The notes: generated by a model not told the origin, from the letters alone. A DNA stretch of 14,586 nt from Thermococcales archaeon 44_46 (GCA_001507935.1 LGET01000016.1:1-14586), one strand, 5' to 3'. Positions 1-8,105 are shown, counted from the stretch's first letter. Numbers and translations: made by a program.

Positions 1-689
1 TGGGCATCCTCCTTGAACCGTTCCTCCCGGACGCAAGTGAAAGGATATGGCACCTCTTAAACCTTGAAGAAGTCAAGAAATGGAAGTTTGAACCGCTTAA
101 ACCGGGACACAAAGTTAGAAGGGCTGAAATACTCTTTAGAAAAGTGGAGGATGCTGATATAATAGCCTACATAGTGAACTACATCGGCAGGGGCAATCCG
201 GAGAGTGCAAGGATTTTGCTTGATAAGTATTACAAAATGGAAGATGTTGTTAAGGTAGCAAAAGAAAGACTTGGGGATGAAGCTGAGGTAATTTTGAGGA
301 AAATTTATGGTGAAAATGTTAAAACAAAAACACCGGAGAAAAAACAAAAAGGAGGGAAAGACATGAGCTATGTTAAGTTTGATGACTTCGCCAAGATTGA
401 TATAAGAATTGGAAAGATAATCAGCGTCGAAGACCACCCGAACGCTGATAAGCTCTACGTTGTTAAGGTCGACCTTGGGGACGAAGTCAGGCAGCTTGTA
501 GCTGGCTTAAAGGCATACTACAAGAAAGAGGAGCTCCTCAACAAGTATGTGGCTGTTATCACAAACTTAGAACCAAAGAAGCTTAGAGGCGTTGAAAGCC
601 AGGGAATGCTTCTGGCAGCGGATGATGGAGAAAACGTTGCCCTTCTAACACCAGAAAAAGAAGTGAAATTGGGAGCAAAGGTTCGTTAG
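1..689 (+). CDS. metG: Methionyl-tRNA synthetase, C-terminal part with fused tRNA-binding domain (5' end outside window)
   Basis: Charges tRNA-Met with methionine in the cytoplasm. The frame begins at base 3 and is open from the window edge, so only the last 228 residues are visible; the catalytic Rossmann domain with its HIGH and KMSKS motifs lies upstream. The first part (GILLEPFLPDASERIW and after) is the end of the helical anticodon-binding domain. A lysine-rich linker (TKTPEKKQKGGK) leads to a 108-residue OB-fold domain of the EMAP-II/Trbp111 type, recognisable by FDDFAKIDIRIGKI, HPNADKLYVVKVDLG, LVAGLK and the RGVESQGMLLAA signature. This fused C-terminal dimerisation and tRNA-binding module is known in Pyrococcus MetRS. 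A strong internal ribosome-binding site precedes the methionine that opens the OB-fold (bases 363-365). A U-rich terminator follows. Identification is secure; only the N-terminus is missing. Confidence 0.96.
   Translation, partial: GILLEPFLPDASERIWHLLNLEEVKKWKFEPLKPGHKVRRAEILFRKVEDADIIAYIVNYIGRGNPESARILLDKYYKMEDVVKVAKERLGDEAEVILRKIYGENVKTKTPEKKQKGGKDMSYVKFDDFAKIDIRIGKIISVEDHPNADKLYVVKVDLGDEVRQLVAGLKAYYKKEELLNKYVAVITNLEPKKLRGVESQGMLLAADDGENVALLTPEKEVKLGAKVR
351..356 (+). promoter_or_regulatory. Internal Shine-Dalgarno in metG ahead of in-frame AUG 363
   Basis: GGAGGG lies six bases before an in-frame ATG (363-365) exactly at the junction of the linker and the tRNA-binding OB domain. It codes for part of the Lys/Gly linker, so it may be accidental, but strength and spacing equal those of true starts in this window. 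Initiation here would give a free 108-residue Trbp111-like protein. Confidence 0.4.
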
Positions 690-691
690 AG

Positions 692-710
692 CCTTTTCTT
701 TTCTTCCTTT
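692..710 (+). terminator. U-rich terminator of metG
   Basis: A pyrimidine tract with several T runs follows directly on the metG stop codon. Termination at U-tracts without a stem is usual in Thermococcales. The next gene is on the other strand, so transcription should end in this 75-base gap. Confidence 0.6.
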
Positions 711-764
711 GATTGTTCCATAAGAGTGGATGTTGTTTTTAGCTCTGGGCAATGCTAATTTAAT

Positions 765-1499
765 CTAAATCAACATTTTAACCCCGATCAAAATGAGTAT
801 AATGGCGAACCAGCGCTTTAACCTTTCTGGATGTAAGTTGTGAGCACTTCTTGCCCCCAGATACGCCCCTATTATTAATCCCGGAGCCAAGAGAAGTGCG
901 GTTTCAATGCCCACATTTCCCGCTTTGAAATGTCCATAAGTTCCAGCCAGGGCTGTGAAAAAGAGTGCCACGCTAGATGTTCCGATTGCGTATCTAACCG
1001 GTATGCCGACAAGAACATGGAATAAGGGGACGTTCAGAATCCCTCCGCTTATTCCAAGCAGACCAGACAAAAATCCCGAAAGCACTCCTACTATGGGGAT
1101 ATTCCTGTAGTTTATTCTGAGGTTTTCATCGTAATGTGGTTTTGAGGGAGTTGTGGCCATTTTGTATGCCAGATAAAACAGCAGTATTGAGAATGCCCTT
1201 CGTAGGAAAGATTCCGGTAAAGATGCCGTCATGTGGGCTCCTATTAATGCAGCAGGTATTGAAAATATTTCTTTAGCTGCCACCACTTTAAAAAGGGCTT
1301 TTCCATTTTTAATGTGAGTATAAGCGGAGGCAAAAGAGCTAATTGCTATGCATGCGAGGCTTGTTCCGATTGCAGTGTGAATAGGTAATCCTGTAAGAGT
1401 AAGTGCCGGGACTATAAGGAAACCTCCACCTACCCCAAAAAGCCCTGCTATTGCTCCTATTGCAGCCCCAAGGATGAAATAGAGGAAATAATTAATCAT
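765..1499 (-). CDS. TauE/SafE family membrane anion exporter, paralogue 1
   Basis: A 244-residue polytopic membrane protein of the TauE/SafE (COG0730) family, whose characterised members move sulfite, sulfonates or related organic anions. Substrate here is unknown. It has two internal repeats: the first carries GLFGVGGGFLIVPAL and IHTAIGTSLACI (about residues 20-55), the second GLLGISGGILNVPL and VRYAIGTSSVALFF (about 145-180). About seven or eight hydrophobic segments alternate with short loops, and there is no soluble domain. The start at 1499 is the only good ATG. No Shine-Dalgarno precedes it, and a TATA box sits about 25 bases upstream, so the mRNA is probably leaderless. It lies just downstream of a paralogue in the same orientation but has its own promoter in the 59-base gap. 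Family is certain, substrate is not. Confidence 0.9.
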   Translation of the reverse strand: MINYFLYFILGAAIGAIAGLFGVGGGFLIVPALTLTGLPIHTAIGTSLACIAISSFASAYTHIKNGKALFKVVAAKEIFSIPAALIGAHMTASLPESFLRRAFSILLFYLAYKMATTPSKPHYDENLRINYRNIPIVGVLSGFLSGLLGISGGILNVPLFHVLVGIPVRYAIGTSSVALFFTALAGTYGHFKAGNVGIETALLLAPGLIIGAYLGARSAHNLHPERLKRWFAIILILIGVKMLI

Positions 1500-1518
1500 G
1501 AAAAAAGTTCGAAAAAAC

Positions 1519-1531
1519 CACTTTAAATCTC
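1519..1531 (-). promoter_or_regulatory. BRE/TATA promoter of TauE paralogue 1 (leaderless)
   Basis: On the minus strand a purine-rich BRE-like stretch (AAAAGAG) precedes a TTTAAA TATA box at 1527-1522. Its centre is 25-26 bases from the ATG at 1499. Archaeal transcription starts about that far downstream, so the transcript should begin at or next to the start codon. Confidence 0.6.
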
Positions 1532-1558
1532 TTTTCCCAAAAAGATAATAACAAAAGC

Positions 1559-2323
1559 TCAGGGGATTGGGTAGCCAAGTCCTTTGAGGATCATCCTAAT
1601 GGCTAGGAACGCCATCACAACAGCGAAAGCCTTTGTCAGGTTGCTCGCTTTGGTTCTTTTTGCTATTCTTGCTCCCAACTGGGCTCCAACTATTAGTCCC
1701 GGAACAAGGAGGAGCAACCATTCCACTTCAACGTTTCCCAGCATGTAGTGCTTCAAAGCCCCGCTTGTTGCTGTGAAAACTATGGCAAAGCTCGAAGTTG
1801 CCACTGCATAGTGTATTGGTAATCCCATATAAGTTAGGAACGGAACGTTTATCGCTCCGCCACCTATACCAAGCAGACCGCTGGCTATTCCGGCTATGAA
1901 CCCGCCGAGAGGTACTACTTTGTAATCGAGCTTTATCTGGCTCAAATCTACTTCGTGTGGCTCTTTGCTCTTTTTGCGGTAAAGTCTTATTGCCACGAGG
2001 AATAGGACTGCACCAAAGATGACCTTTAACTGGCTTGCGCTTATAAAGCTCGTCATCCATGCTCCTATATAAGCTCCTATCACGGCAGTGCTTGCTAGGA
2101 GAAGGCCCGCTTTGTAGTGTATTCTCCTCTGCCTGTGGTACGCTATGGCGGAGCTTAGAGAAGTGAAAACAACCGCAGCGCTTGAAGTCCCAATCGCGTG
2201 GTGAATTTCAACCCCCAGAAGGTTTAGAGTGGGTACAATCAAAAACCCTCCCCCTAAGCCGAAGAGGGCTGCTAGTATGCCTATAAAAATCCCAACACCA
2301 AAATACCCTAGGTATTTAAGCAA
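1559..2323 (-). CDS. TauE/SafE family membrane anion exporter, paralogue 2
   Basis: Second TauE/SafE (COG0730) protein, 254 residues, with the same two-repeat plan as its neighbour: GLGGGFLIVPTLNLLG and IHHAIGTSSAAVVF in the first half, GLLGIGGGAINVPFLTYMG and IHYAVATSSFAIVF in the second. The sequences are clearly related but divergent, so this is an old tandem duplication, perhaps with different substrates. I place the start at the TTG at 2323: a perfect GGAGGTGG ends four bases before it, and the predicted protein then begins directly with the first membrane helix (MLKYLGYFGVGIF). A longer reading to 2356 would put the Shine-Dalgarno inside the gene and overlap the peptidase. The ribosome-binding site begins one base after the peptidase stop codon, so the two are cotranscribed and probably translationally coupled. 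Confidence 0.9.
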   Translation of the reverse strand: MLKYLGYFGVGIFIGILAALFGLGGGFLIVPTLNLLGVEIHHAIGTSSAAVVFTSLSSAIAYHRQRRIHYKAGLLLASTAVIGAYIGAWMTSFISASQLKVIFGAVLFLVAIRLYRKKSKEPHEVDLSQIKLDYKVVPLGGFIAGIASGLLGIGGGAINVPFLTYMGLPIHYAVATSSFAIVFTATSGALKHYMLGNVEVEWLLLLVPGLIVGAQLGARIAKRTKASNLTKAFAVVMAFLAIRMILKGLGYPIP

Positions 2324-2327
2324 ATTA

Positions 2328-2335
2328 CCACCTCC
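2328..2335 (-). promoter_or_regulatory. Shine-Dalgarno that fixes the UUG start of TauE paralogue 2
   Basis: GGAGGTGG on the minus strand, four bases before TTG 2323-2321 and one base after the M42 peptidase stop (2339-2337). It is complementary to the usual archaeal 16S tail ending in AUCACCUCC and decides for UUG against the upstream in-frame codon. Confidence 0.75.
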
Positions 2336-2336
2336 G

Positions 2337-3335
2337 CTACTCAAGTTCAAACACAAGGGCTTCTATTAGTTTTATCAGAGCTTTGAGGTCATCCAAGTGG
2401 AGCATCTCCGTTTCACTGTGGAGGTATCTTATGGGGGCGCTTAAAGCTAGGGTTTGGCTCTTGAACTCAAAAGCTGATGCGTCGGTTCCTCCACCAGTAA
2501 CTCCAATCTGCACCGGGATGTTGTTCTTCTTTGCTATTTCGAGAGCCTTCCTTGCAAGGGAGGGTGTATAGATTGCTGAATTGTCAACGGCCCTTATTAC
2601 AGCACCTTTTCCGAGCCTTACATCTCCCGTAAGGAAAGAGCAGCATGCAAAGGAGTCTACAGCTATGGCGTACTTTGGTGCATATTTGTTTGCCAAAAAC
2701 TTGGCCCCCTTGAGTCCTATTTCTTCTTGAACTGTAAAAGCGAAAATGTACTTTCCATCCAGATCGTGGTCAACAAGGTCTTTTATGGCCTCAACAAGGG
2801 CAATAACACCAAACCTGTCATCCAGGGAGCGCGTTGCGATATATTTGTTGTTTAAGATGCTGAAGTGCTTTTTAAATACAGCAAAGTCCAGAACCTTTAC
2901 TCCCATTTCCTCGGCCTCTTCCTTTGACTCTGCGCCGATATCTATTTCGAGGCTGTGCCAGGGAATTGTGTCGAACTTTCTCTCGAGGTTTAGATGAACG
3001 GGAGTGACCCCTATAACTCCGTCCAGCTCCCCCTTTTCGGTTATTACTTTTACATGCCTCCCCAGAAGCAGTCTGTCGTCTATTCCCCCTATTTTTCTGA
3101 ACTTTAGCTTTCCGTCGTTTGTTATCCCGGTTATCATAAGTCCGATTTCGTCCATGTGTGCCATGAAAATAGCTTTCTCCTCACCCTCTCCGAGCTCCAC
3201 GATGAGGTTCCCAATTGCATCGACCTTATAGTCGGCATAGTCTTCGATCCATTCTATGGCCTTTTCCCGTATTCTCTCTTCATATCCGGAAATACCGGGA
3301 AGTTGGGTTATCTCTTTGAGCATCTCAACTAGCAT
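2337..3335 (-). CDS. M42 family metallo-aminopeptidase (TET type)
   Basis: Cytoplasmic dinuclear-metal aminopeptidase of family M42, which in Pyrococcus forms dodecameric tetrahedral (TET) particles that trim peptides. Reading from the ATG at 3335 the protein has 332 residues, near the family norm. Expected metal and catalytic residues are all visible: H60 and D62 in MAHMDEIG, D172 in SLDDRFG, the E204-E205 pair in QEEIGLKG, D227 in AVDS and H306 in LHSE. The GGGTDASAF segment near residue 281 is also typical. The start is set by GGTGA five bases upstream; in-frame TTG and GTG codons at 3347 and 3344 lie within or before this ribosome-binding site and are unlikely. First gene of an operon with the TauE exporter downstream. 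Exact side-chain preference (glutamyl, leucyl, lysyl) cannot be read from the sequence. Confidence 0.94.
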   Translation of the reverse strand: MLVEMLKEITQLPGISGYEERIREKAIEWIEDYADYKVDAIGNLIVELGEGEEKAIFMAHMDEIGLMITGITNDGKLKFRKIGGIDDRLLLGRHVKVITEKGELDGVIGVTPVHLNLERKFDTIPWHSLEIDIGAESKEEAEEMGVKVLDFAVFKKHFSILNNKYIATRSLDDRFGVIALVEAIKDLVDHDLDGKYIFAFTVQEEIGLKGAKFLANKYAPKYAIAVDSFACCSFLTGDVRLGKGAVIRAVDNSAIYTPSLARKALEIAKKNNIPVQIGVTGGGTDASAFEFKSQTLALSAPIRYLHSETEMLHLDDLKALIKLIEALVFELE

Positions 3336-3365
3336 AATTTTCACCAAAAAATAAATTGAGACAAA

Positions 3366-3382
3366 CTACTTAAAGTTTTTTA
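3366..3382 (-). promoter_or_regulatory. Promoter of the M42 peptidase-TauE operon
   Basis: On the minus strand an A-rich BRE-like stretch leads into CTTTAAG (3376-3370). A start 25 bases downstream, near 3348, gives a leader of about 13 bases that still contains the GGTGA ribosome-binding site. It lies back to back with the tbp promoter in the 147-base gap between the two genes. Confidence 0.5.
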
Positions 3383-3416
3383 ATAGCGTTAAGATTTGCA
3401 TTTTAATGGCCTCTCA

Positions 3417-3431
3417 CTAAACTTTAAAAAC
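3417..3431 (+). promoter_or_regulatory. Promoter of tbp
   Basis: ACTAAAC followed by TTTAAAAA (3423-3430) fits BRE plus TATA; initiation would fall near 3450, about 32 bases before the start codon. A second AT-rich box, TTTATAAA at 3445-3452, is also possible but would place the start inside the ribosome-binding site. As TBP binds such boxes, autoregulation is conceivable but not shown. Confidence 0.5.
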
Positions 3432-3469
3432 CCCTATGGGTTTATTTATAAAGGGTTTTTAAACCCAGT

Positions 3470-3476
3470 GGAGGTG
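3470..3476 (+). promoter_or_regulatory. Shine-Dalgarno that fixes the UUG start of tbp
   Basis: GGAGGTG, six bases before TTG 3483 and fifteen before ATG 3492. The spacing favours the UUG, giving an N-terminus MVDMSNV that resembles Pyrococcus TBP as I recall it. Confidence 0.65.
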
Positions 3477-3482
3477 TAAGCC

Positions 3483-4049
3483 TTGGTTGATATGAGCAAT
3501 GTTGAACTTAAGATAGAAAATATAGTAGCCTCTGTGGATCTTTTTGCTCCTCTTGATCTCGAAAAAGTGATAGAAATTTGTCCGCACTCAAAATACAACC
3601 CGGAGGAGTTCCCAGGGATAATATGCCGCTTTGATGAACCAAAAGTTGCCCTTCTTGTATTCAGCTCCGGCAAGCTCGTGGTCACCGGTGCAAAGAGTGT
3701 TGAAGACATAAAGGCTGCGGTTTCAAAGCTTGTTGAAATGCTCTCAAAGATCGGGACTAAGTTCACCAGAGAGCCTGAGATAGATATCCAAAATATGGTG
3801 TTTAGTGGAGACCTTAAGATGGAGTTTAATCTCGATGCTGTTGCTCTTGTCCTGCCCAACTGTGAATATGAGCCTGAGCAGTTCCCCGGTGTCATCTATC
3901 GTGTTAAAGACCCAAAGGCTGTTATCCTTCTCTTCAGCTCAGGAAAAATCGTGTGCAGTGGGGCAAAGAGCGAACAAGATGCGTGGGAAGCTGTTAGAAA
4001 GCTCCTCCACGAGCTTGAAAAGTACGGCCTCATTGAAGAAGAGTTTTAA
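3483..4049 (+). CDS. tbp: TATA-box-binding protein (TBP)
   Basis: General transcription factor that binds the TATA box, bends it, and with TFB recruits RNA polymerase. At 188 residues it is simply the saddle core made of two direct repeats of about 90 residues. Paired motifs show this: [35 protein letters not shown] in the first half and the matching segment of the second half from [13 protein letters not shown] to KIVCSGAKS. The repeat-specific phenylalanines of FPGI/FPGV and LVFSSG/LLFSSG, which kink DNA, are kept. The C-terminus ends in a short acidic tail (EEEF), shorter than the long acidic tail of P. furiosus TBP. Start chosen at UUG 3483 from the Shine-Dalgarno; ATG 3492 is the alternative. 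Single gene, divergent from the M42 peptidase, convergent with iorB. Confidence 0.98.
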   Translation: MVDMSNVELKIENIVASVDLFAPLDLEKVIEICPHSKYNPEEFPGIICRFDEPKVALLVFSSGKLVVTGAKSVEDIKAAVSKLVEMLSKIGTKFTREPEIDIQNMVFSGDLKMEFNLDAVALVLPNCEYEPEQFPGVIYRVKDPKAVILLFSSGKIVCSGAKSEQDAWEAVRKLLHELEKYGLIEEEF

Positions 4050-4067
4050 TTTTTCTTTAACTTTTCT
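4050..4067 (+). terminator. U-rich terminator of tbp
   Basis: Three T runs follow directly on the TAA stop of tbp, without an obvious stem. They fit a U-tract terminator and face the iorB terminator 30 bases further on. Confidence 0.6.
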
Positions 4068-4093
4068 ATACAGAAAAAATGGTGGAATCAGGT

Positions 4094-4114
4094 AAAAAGA
4101 GGGCTTAAAGCCCT
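4094..4114 (-). terminator. Hairpin plus U-run terminator at the end of iorB
   Basis: On the minus strand the palindrome AGGGCTTTAAGCCCT (4114-4100) is followed after one base by TTTTT (4098-4094). The iorB stop codon TAA (4107-4105) lies in the loop region. It looks like an intrinsic terminator and ends the acdA-iorA-iorB operon. Confidence 0.6.
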
Positions 4115-4713
4115 AAAATATCTTTTGCGGCTTGTATTCCGAGGTCGAAGGCCTTCATGTTCACGTCCACAGCTTTTGGTGGAACACTTATCTTTATGAC
4201 TTCCCTAACGTGCTCTGCATCGAGTGGGAACTCTGGAACCTGTGTTAGAGCTCCAATGAGGACTGTGTTGGTGGTAACCACGTGTCCCGCTTTTTCGGCA
4301 AGCTCTTCTGCGTTAAAGCCAATCCACTTCGCCTTGAAGTCCTCCTCGAAAATTCTCCTTATCTCGTCCAGGCTTGGGTACTTAGCCATTCCCATCGAAA
4401 CCTGCACTGGGACTATTGGCTTTGTATTGATTACTGCCATTCCGCCCTCTTTGAGGTAGTTAACGTATCTTAGGGCTTCCACAGGTTCGAAGGAAAGTAT
4501 AACGTCGGCTTTACCTTCTGGCACCATTGAACCGTAGACGTCCTCTCCAAAGCGCACGTAGGAAATAACGCTTCCAAACCTCTGGCTCATCCCGTGGACT
4601 TCTCCCAACCTCACCTTGTATCCAGCCCTTAAGGCGGCCCATCCAAGGATGTTTGCCGCGGTCAAAACTCCCTGGCCGCCTACTCCAGTAATGACTACGT
4701 TATACTCTTTCAT
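4105..4713 (-). CDS. iorB: Indolepyruvate ferredoxin oxidoreductase, beta subunit
   Basis: Small subunit (202 residues) of the oxygen-sensitive enzyme that oxidatively decarboxylates aryl pyruvates from Trp, Phe and Tyr to aryl-CoA, passing electrons to ferredoxin. It corresponds to the gamma-type domain of 2-oxoacid:ferredoxin oxidoreductases: [22 protein letters not shown] near the N-terminus, then [19 protein letters not shown], and [12 protein letters not shown] near residue 155. The ATG overlaps the iorA stop by four bases (ATGA), with a G-rich ribosome-binding site inside the end of iorA, so the subunits are translationally coupled and made in equal amounts. Last gene of the operon. Length and motifs are those of the known family. 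Confidence 0.95.
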   Translation of the reverse strand: MKEYNVVITGVGGQGVLTAANILGWAALRAGYKVRLGEVHGMSQRFGSVISYVRFGEDVYGSMVPEGKADVILSFEPVEALRYVNYLKEGGMAVINTKPIVPVQVSMGMAKYPSLDEIRRIFEEDFKAKWIGFNAEELAEKAGHVVTTNTVLIGALTQVPEFPLDAEHVREVIKISVPPKAVDVNMKAFDLGIQAAKDILGL

Positions 4714-6650
4714 TGTGATCCCCCCTCTATGGGTTCAAAAGCCCCAAATGGACATACCTGGGCGCAACCTCCGCATCCCCAGCACATTGTTGGCTCTACT
4801 CTTGCTTTCTTCTTCTCCTCGTCCCAGTAAATTGCTGGGCAGCCGTAGGTGTTGATACATGCCCTACATCCTGTACACTTCTCTTCGTTGACTTGGTAGA
4901 TGGGCCACTTTTCGCCTTTTCTCCTCATCTGTCCTATTCTGTAGAGAGCACATGGTTGTCTTGCCACCACAACGCTAACACCCTCAACTTCTAGGGCTTT
5001 CTTCATGGTCTCGTATGTTGTTTTTATGTCATAGGGGTCAACAACAGCCACAAAGTCTGCACCCATGGCTTTTGCAACCTCTTCTATCGGGATTCTCTTA
5101 CCCATGCCGTGTGGTGTTTCTCCGGTGCTTGGGTTGGGCTGGTCACCGGTCATAGCGGTAACGAGGTTATCAAGAACGACTACCAGCACGTTCGAGCGGT
5201 TGTAGATTGCGTTTGCCAGAGCGGGGAGTCCAGTGTGGTAGAACGTTGAATCACCGATTGTGGCAACTATCACTTGCTTCTCTGGGCTCTTCTGCTCTTC
5301 GCTGAGGCTTCCGTTCTGGGCTATGCTCAATCCGTGGGCAATTCCAATTGAAGCTCCCATGGCAACAGTGGTATCAACCGCTTGAAGCGGTGGGAGCAGT
5401 CCTAAAGTGTAGCACCCTATGTCGCTGGGGTAGATTGCCTTGCCCTTTGTTGCCTTCTTTATTGCGTAGAAGCTGTTTCTGTGCGGGCAGGCTGGGCACA
5501 GTGAGGGAGGTCTTGGCGGTAGGAGGGGCTTAACTTTCTCGTACTTTGCGTCGAGCTCTTCAAAGTTTATTGGCGTTTCAACTCCAAGGAACTTCGCTAT
5601 GGCAGTTACTGCTCTCCTCGTTGTCATCTCATAAATCCTTGGCACGAGGTCTTTGCCGTGGATTGGAATTGTAATTCCTTTGTCATAGGCCCATGTTTTT
5701 ACCTGCTCCTCAACGACTGGCTCGAGCTCCTCTACGATGAGAACCTTCTCAAGCCCTTCCAAGAACTTCTCTAATAGCCCGTAGGGAACCGGGAATGGTG
5801 TTCCGAGTTTGAGGATCTTGACGTTATCAACGCCAAGCCAGGCGAGGGCTTCTTTCACATAGGCGTAGCTCAAGCCTGGAGCGATTATACCTACCTTGGC
5901 GTCTTCTTTGCCCTCTATCCAGTTGAATGGGCAGTTGTTGAGCTCTTCCCTAATTTTCTCAATTTTCTCAAGGATTATCGGGTGGAAGTTTCTTGCGTTG
6001 GCTGGAACGTCAACAAATCTGCTTGGGTCTTTCTTGAATTTTCCAAACTTCCTCTTTCCTTGTTTTATCTCCTCTGGAAGTTCTCCTAAGACTACGTCTC
6101 CCCTTGCGTGTGATGTCCTTGTTGTTGTCCTTAAGATTACAAAGTGCTTGAACTTCTCACTAAGCTCAAAGGCGTACTTTGTCATCTCCTTTGCCTCGTG
6201 AGGATCGGCTGGCTCAAGAACAGGAACGTTTGCAAACTTGGCGTAAACCCTCGTATCCTGCTCGTTCTGAGAAGACCACATGCTTGGGTCGTCTGCCACC
6301 ATTATGACGAACCCGCCTTCGACACCCATACCGACGGCACTTAGAAATGTATCTGCAGCCACGTTTAAACCAACATGCTTCATTGCGGTCATTGCTCTGA
6401 GTCCGCTCCAGGCTGCTGCTAGAGCGGTCTCAAAGGCTACCTTTTCGTTTGTGGAGTACTCCATGTAAACGCCTGCCTTCTCTGCTACGGCAGCCATTGT
6501 ATCGGTAAGTTCAGAGCTTGGGGTTCCGGGATAGGCGGCATAGACCGCAATATTTGCTTCTAAAGCTCCTCTAGCTATTGCCTGGTTTCCTAAAAGCAGA
6601 ACTTTTTCTCCAGGTTTGTCCCATAGGACGATATCACTAACTTTAGCCAT
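4710..6650 (-). CDS. iorA: Indolepyruvate ferredoxin oxidoreductase, alpha subunit
   Basis: Large catalytic subunit, 646 residues from the ATG at 6650. The N-terminal pyrimidine-binding-type domain ([31 protein letters not shown]) is followed by the CoA-contacting middle part and then the TPP-binding domain with [10 protein letters not shown] near residue 400 and the GDS...N thiamin motif in [23 protein letters not shown]. The C-terminus is a ferredoxin-like domain with two cysteine sets, [14 protein letters not shown] (about 592-605) and [12 protein letters not shown] (about 623-634), that hold [4Fe-4S] clusters. The start is fixed by GAGGTGG before ATATG; a longer reading to 6677 would overlap acdA. 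The gap to acdA is ten bases. With iorB it makes the heteromeric enzyme for aromatic amino-acid fermentation. Confidence 0.97.
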   Translation of the reverse strand: MAKVSDIVLWDKPGEKVLLLGNQAIARGALEANIAVYAAYPGTPSSELTDTMAAVAEKAGVYMEYSTNEKVAFETALAAAWSGLRAMTAMKHVGLNVAADTFLSAVGMGVEGGFVIMVADDPSMWSSQNEQDTRVYAKFANVPVLEPADPHEAKEMTKYAFELSEKFKHFVILRTTTRTSHARGDVVLGELPEEIKQGKRKFGKFKKDPSRFVDVPANARNFHPIILEKIEKIREELNNCPFNWIEGKEDAKVGIIAPGLSYAYVKEALAWLGVDNVKILKLGTPFPVPYGLLEKFLEGLEKVLIVEELEPVVEEQVKTWAYDKGITIPIHGKDLVPRIYEMTTRRAVTAIAKFLGVETPINFEELDAKYEKVKPLLPPRPPSLCPACPHRNSFYAIKKATKGKAIYPSDIGCYTLGLLPPLQAVDTTVAMGASIGIAHGLSIAQNGSLSEEQKSPEKQVIVATIGDSTFYHTGLPALANAIYNRSNVLVVVLDNLVTAMTGDQPNPSTGETPHGMGKRIPIEEVAKAMGADFVAVVDPYDIKTTYETMKKALEVEGVSVVVARQPCALYRIGQMRRKGEKWPIYQVNEEKCTGCRACINTYGCPAIYWDEEKKKARVEPTMCWGCGGCAQVCPFGAFEPIEGGSQ

Positions 6651-6660
6651 ATACACCACC

Positions 6661-8028
6661 TCATTCTTTAATAACACCTTTTGCCTTAGCGAATTCAGCT
6701 AAAGCATAAGCAGCTACTCCAACGTCTTCGGGCCTTTCATAGGCTGGGATTCCCTCTTTTTCAAGAAGCTCTTTGGCCTTCTCGCTAACGTAACCTGCCA
6801 TGAACAATGCCAAAACCGGTTTTCCGTTGTTGACCTCTTTTACCGCTCTTATAACTCCTTCAGCGTGCTCTGTTGGAGTCATCCCTGCAAAAGTCGGCAC
6901 GACACATATTGCTATGAGCATGTCAACGTTATCATCTTCAAGAAGGAGCTTTGCGGTCTTGTAGTACTCTTCTCCCCTCGCTGAGGCAATCATGTCAACA
7001 GGGTTTTTAACTGCTGCCATTGGCGGTAAGAATGAGCGGAGCTTCTCCATGGTTTCCTCTTTTAGGTTGGCCAGCTTTAGTCCTCTCTTGTCTATCTCGT
7101 CAGCCGTTAGAACCCCCGGGCCACCTGCGTTGGTCATTATTGCGACTCTCTTTCCTTTTGGCAGTGGCTGGGTGAAGGCCCTTGCCATGCTCAGCATCTC
7201 GTCTATAGTGTTTGCAACCAGAATTCCGCTCTGCTTAAATGCGGCTTCATAGATGGCATAGCTTCCAGCTAAAGAACCCGTGTGGGATGAAGCGGCTCTT
7301 GCACCGCTTTCGCTTTTTCCAGCTTTTAGGGCTATTATTGGCTTCTTCTTGCTGGCTTTCTTAGCAATTTCCATGAATCTCTTTCCATCTTTTATGCCCT
7401 CTATGTAAAGGGCAATTGCCTTGCTGTTTTCGTCATCAGCGAGGTACTCCATCAGGTCTGCAAAGTCCACATCGCTCATGTTTCCAACGCTTATGAACTT
7501 AGAAAAGCCTATGTCTTCTTTGATGGTCTTGTAAACTATTCCTGCACCGAGGGCACCGCTTTGGGATATGAAAGCGACACTGCCCTTCTTGGCCTTCATT
7601 ATAAACGTTGCGTTCAGGTTGCTGTGTGTGTCCATTATACCAACACAGTTTGGTCCGATGATCCTCATTCCATATTTGTGTGCTATTTCGACAAGTTCTC
7701 TCTCCTCTTTCTTCCCTTCTTCGCCGGTTTCACCGAATCCTGCTGTTATTACTACGGCACCTTTCACGCCTTTTTCTCCGCAGTCAATGATTGACTGCTT
7801 GACGAATTTTTTGGGCACCACTATGACGGCTAAATCCACATCGTCGGGGATTTCCTTGACGTTCTTGTATGCTTTGACTCCCTGGACTACTTCTTCTTTT
7901 ATGTTCACTGGGTAAACCTTTCCTCCGTATTCCTTGAGGTTCTTGAAGACCTCATAGCCGAGTTTCAGTGGGTCATTGGATGCTCCCAATACGGCAACGC
8001 TTTTTGGGGTGAAGAAATAATCAAGCAT
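6661..8028 (-). CDS. acdA: ADP-forming acyl-CoA synthetase, alpha subunit (aryl-acid type suggested by operon)
   Basis: Converts acyl-CoA, ADP and phosphate to acid, ATP and CoA, the energy-conserving step of peptide fermentation. The 455-residue protein holds the CoA-binding Rossmann domain (SVAVLGASNDPLKLGYEV, residues 10-27) and two succinyl-CoA-synthetase-like ligase domains. GPNCVGI (125-131) and SQSGALG (155-161) are typical, and the phosphorylated histidine is H249 in SSHTGSLAG. The ATP-grasp beta subunit is not encoded here and must be elsewhere, as for two-subunit Pyrococcus isoforms. The start at 8028 has GGTGATT close by and a TATA box giving a leader of about 12 bases; the open frame runs on to 8196 but without family similarity. 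Lying first in an operon with iorA and iorB, it is probably the isoform that uses phenylacetyl- and indoleacetyl-CoA. Confidence 0.94.
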   Translation of the reverse strand: MLDYFFTPKSVAVLGASNDPLKLGYEVFKNLKEYGGKVYPVNIKEEVVQGVKAYKNVKEIPDDVDLAVIVVPKKFVKQSIIDCGEKGVKGAVVITAGFGETGEEGKKEERELVEIAHKYGMRIIGPNCVGIMDTHSNLNATFIMKAKKGSVAFISQSGALGAGIVYKTIKEDIGFSKFISVGNMSDVDFADLMEYLADDENSKAIALYIEGIKDGKRFMEIAKKASKKKPIIALKAGKSESGARAASSHTGSLAGSYAIYEAAFKQSGILVANTIDEMLSMARAFTQPLPKGKRVAIMTNAGGPGVLTADEIDKRGLKLANLKEETMEKLRSFLPPMAAVKNPVDMIASARGEEYYKTAKLLLEDDNVDMLIAICVVPTFAGMTPTEHAEGVIRAVKEVNNGKPVLALFMAGYVSEKAKELLEKEGIPAYERPEDVGVAAYALAEFAKAKGVIKE

Positions 8029-8060
8029 TTTTACAATCACCGAGTTTCGTATCGGTAAAA

Positions 8061-8078
8061 GTCTATATAAGCTTTGCC
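8061..8078 (-). promoter_or_regulatory. Promoter of the acdA-iorA-iorB operon
   Basis: Minus-strand GCAAAGC followed by TTATATAG (8070-8063) is a good BRE plus TATA. Initiation is expected near 8041, at the edge of the GGTGATT ribosome-binding site (8041-8035), so the leader is very short. Confidence 0.7.
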
Positions 8079-8105
8079 GAGAAAGTGCAGTTAGGCAATC
8101 TTGAC

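Noticed and set aside
57..437. 126-codon minus-strand reading frame antisense to metG
   Set aside because: Lies wholly opposite a conserved coding region, rich in Phe/Ile/Ser as expected from antisense, with no ribosome-binding site or known motif.
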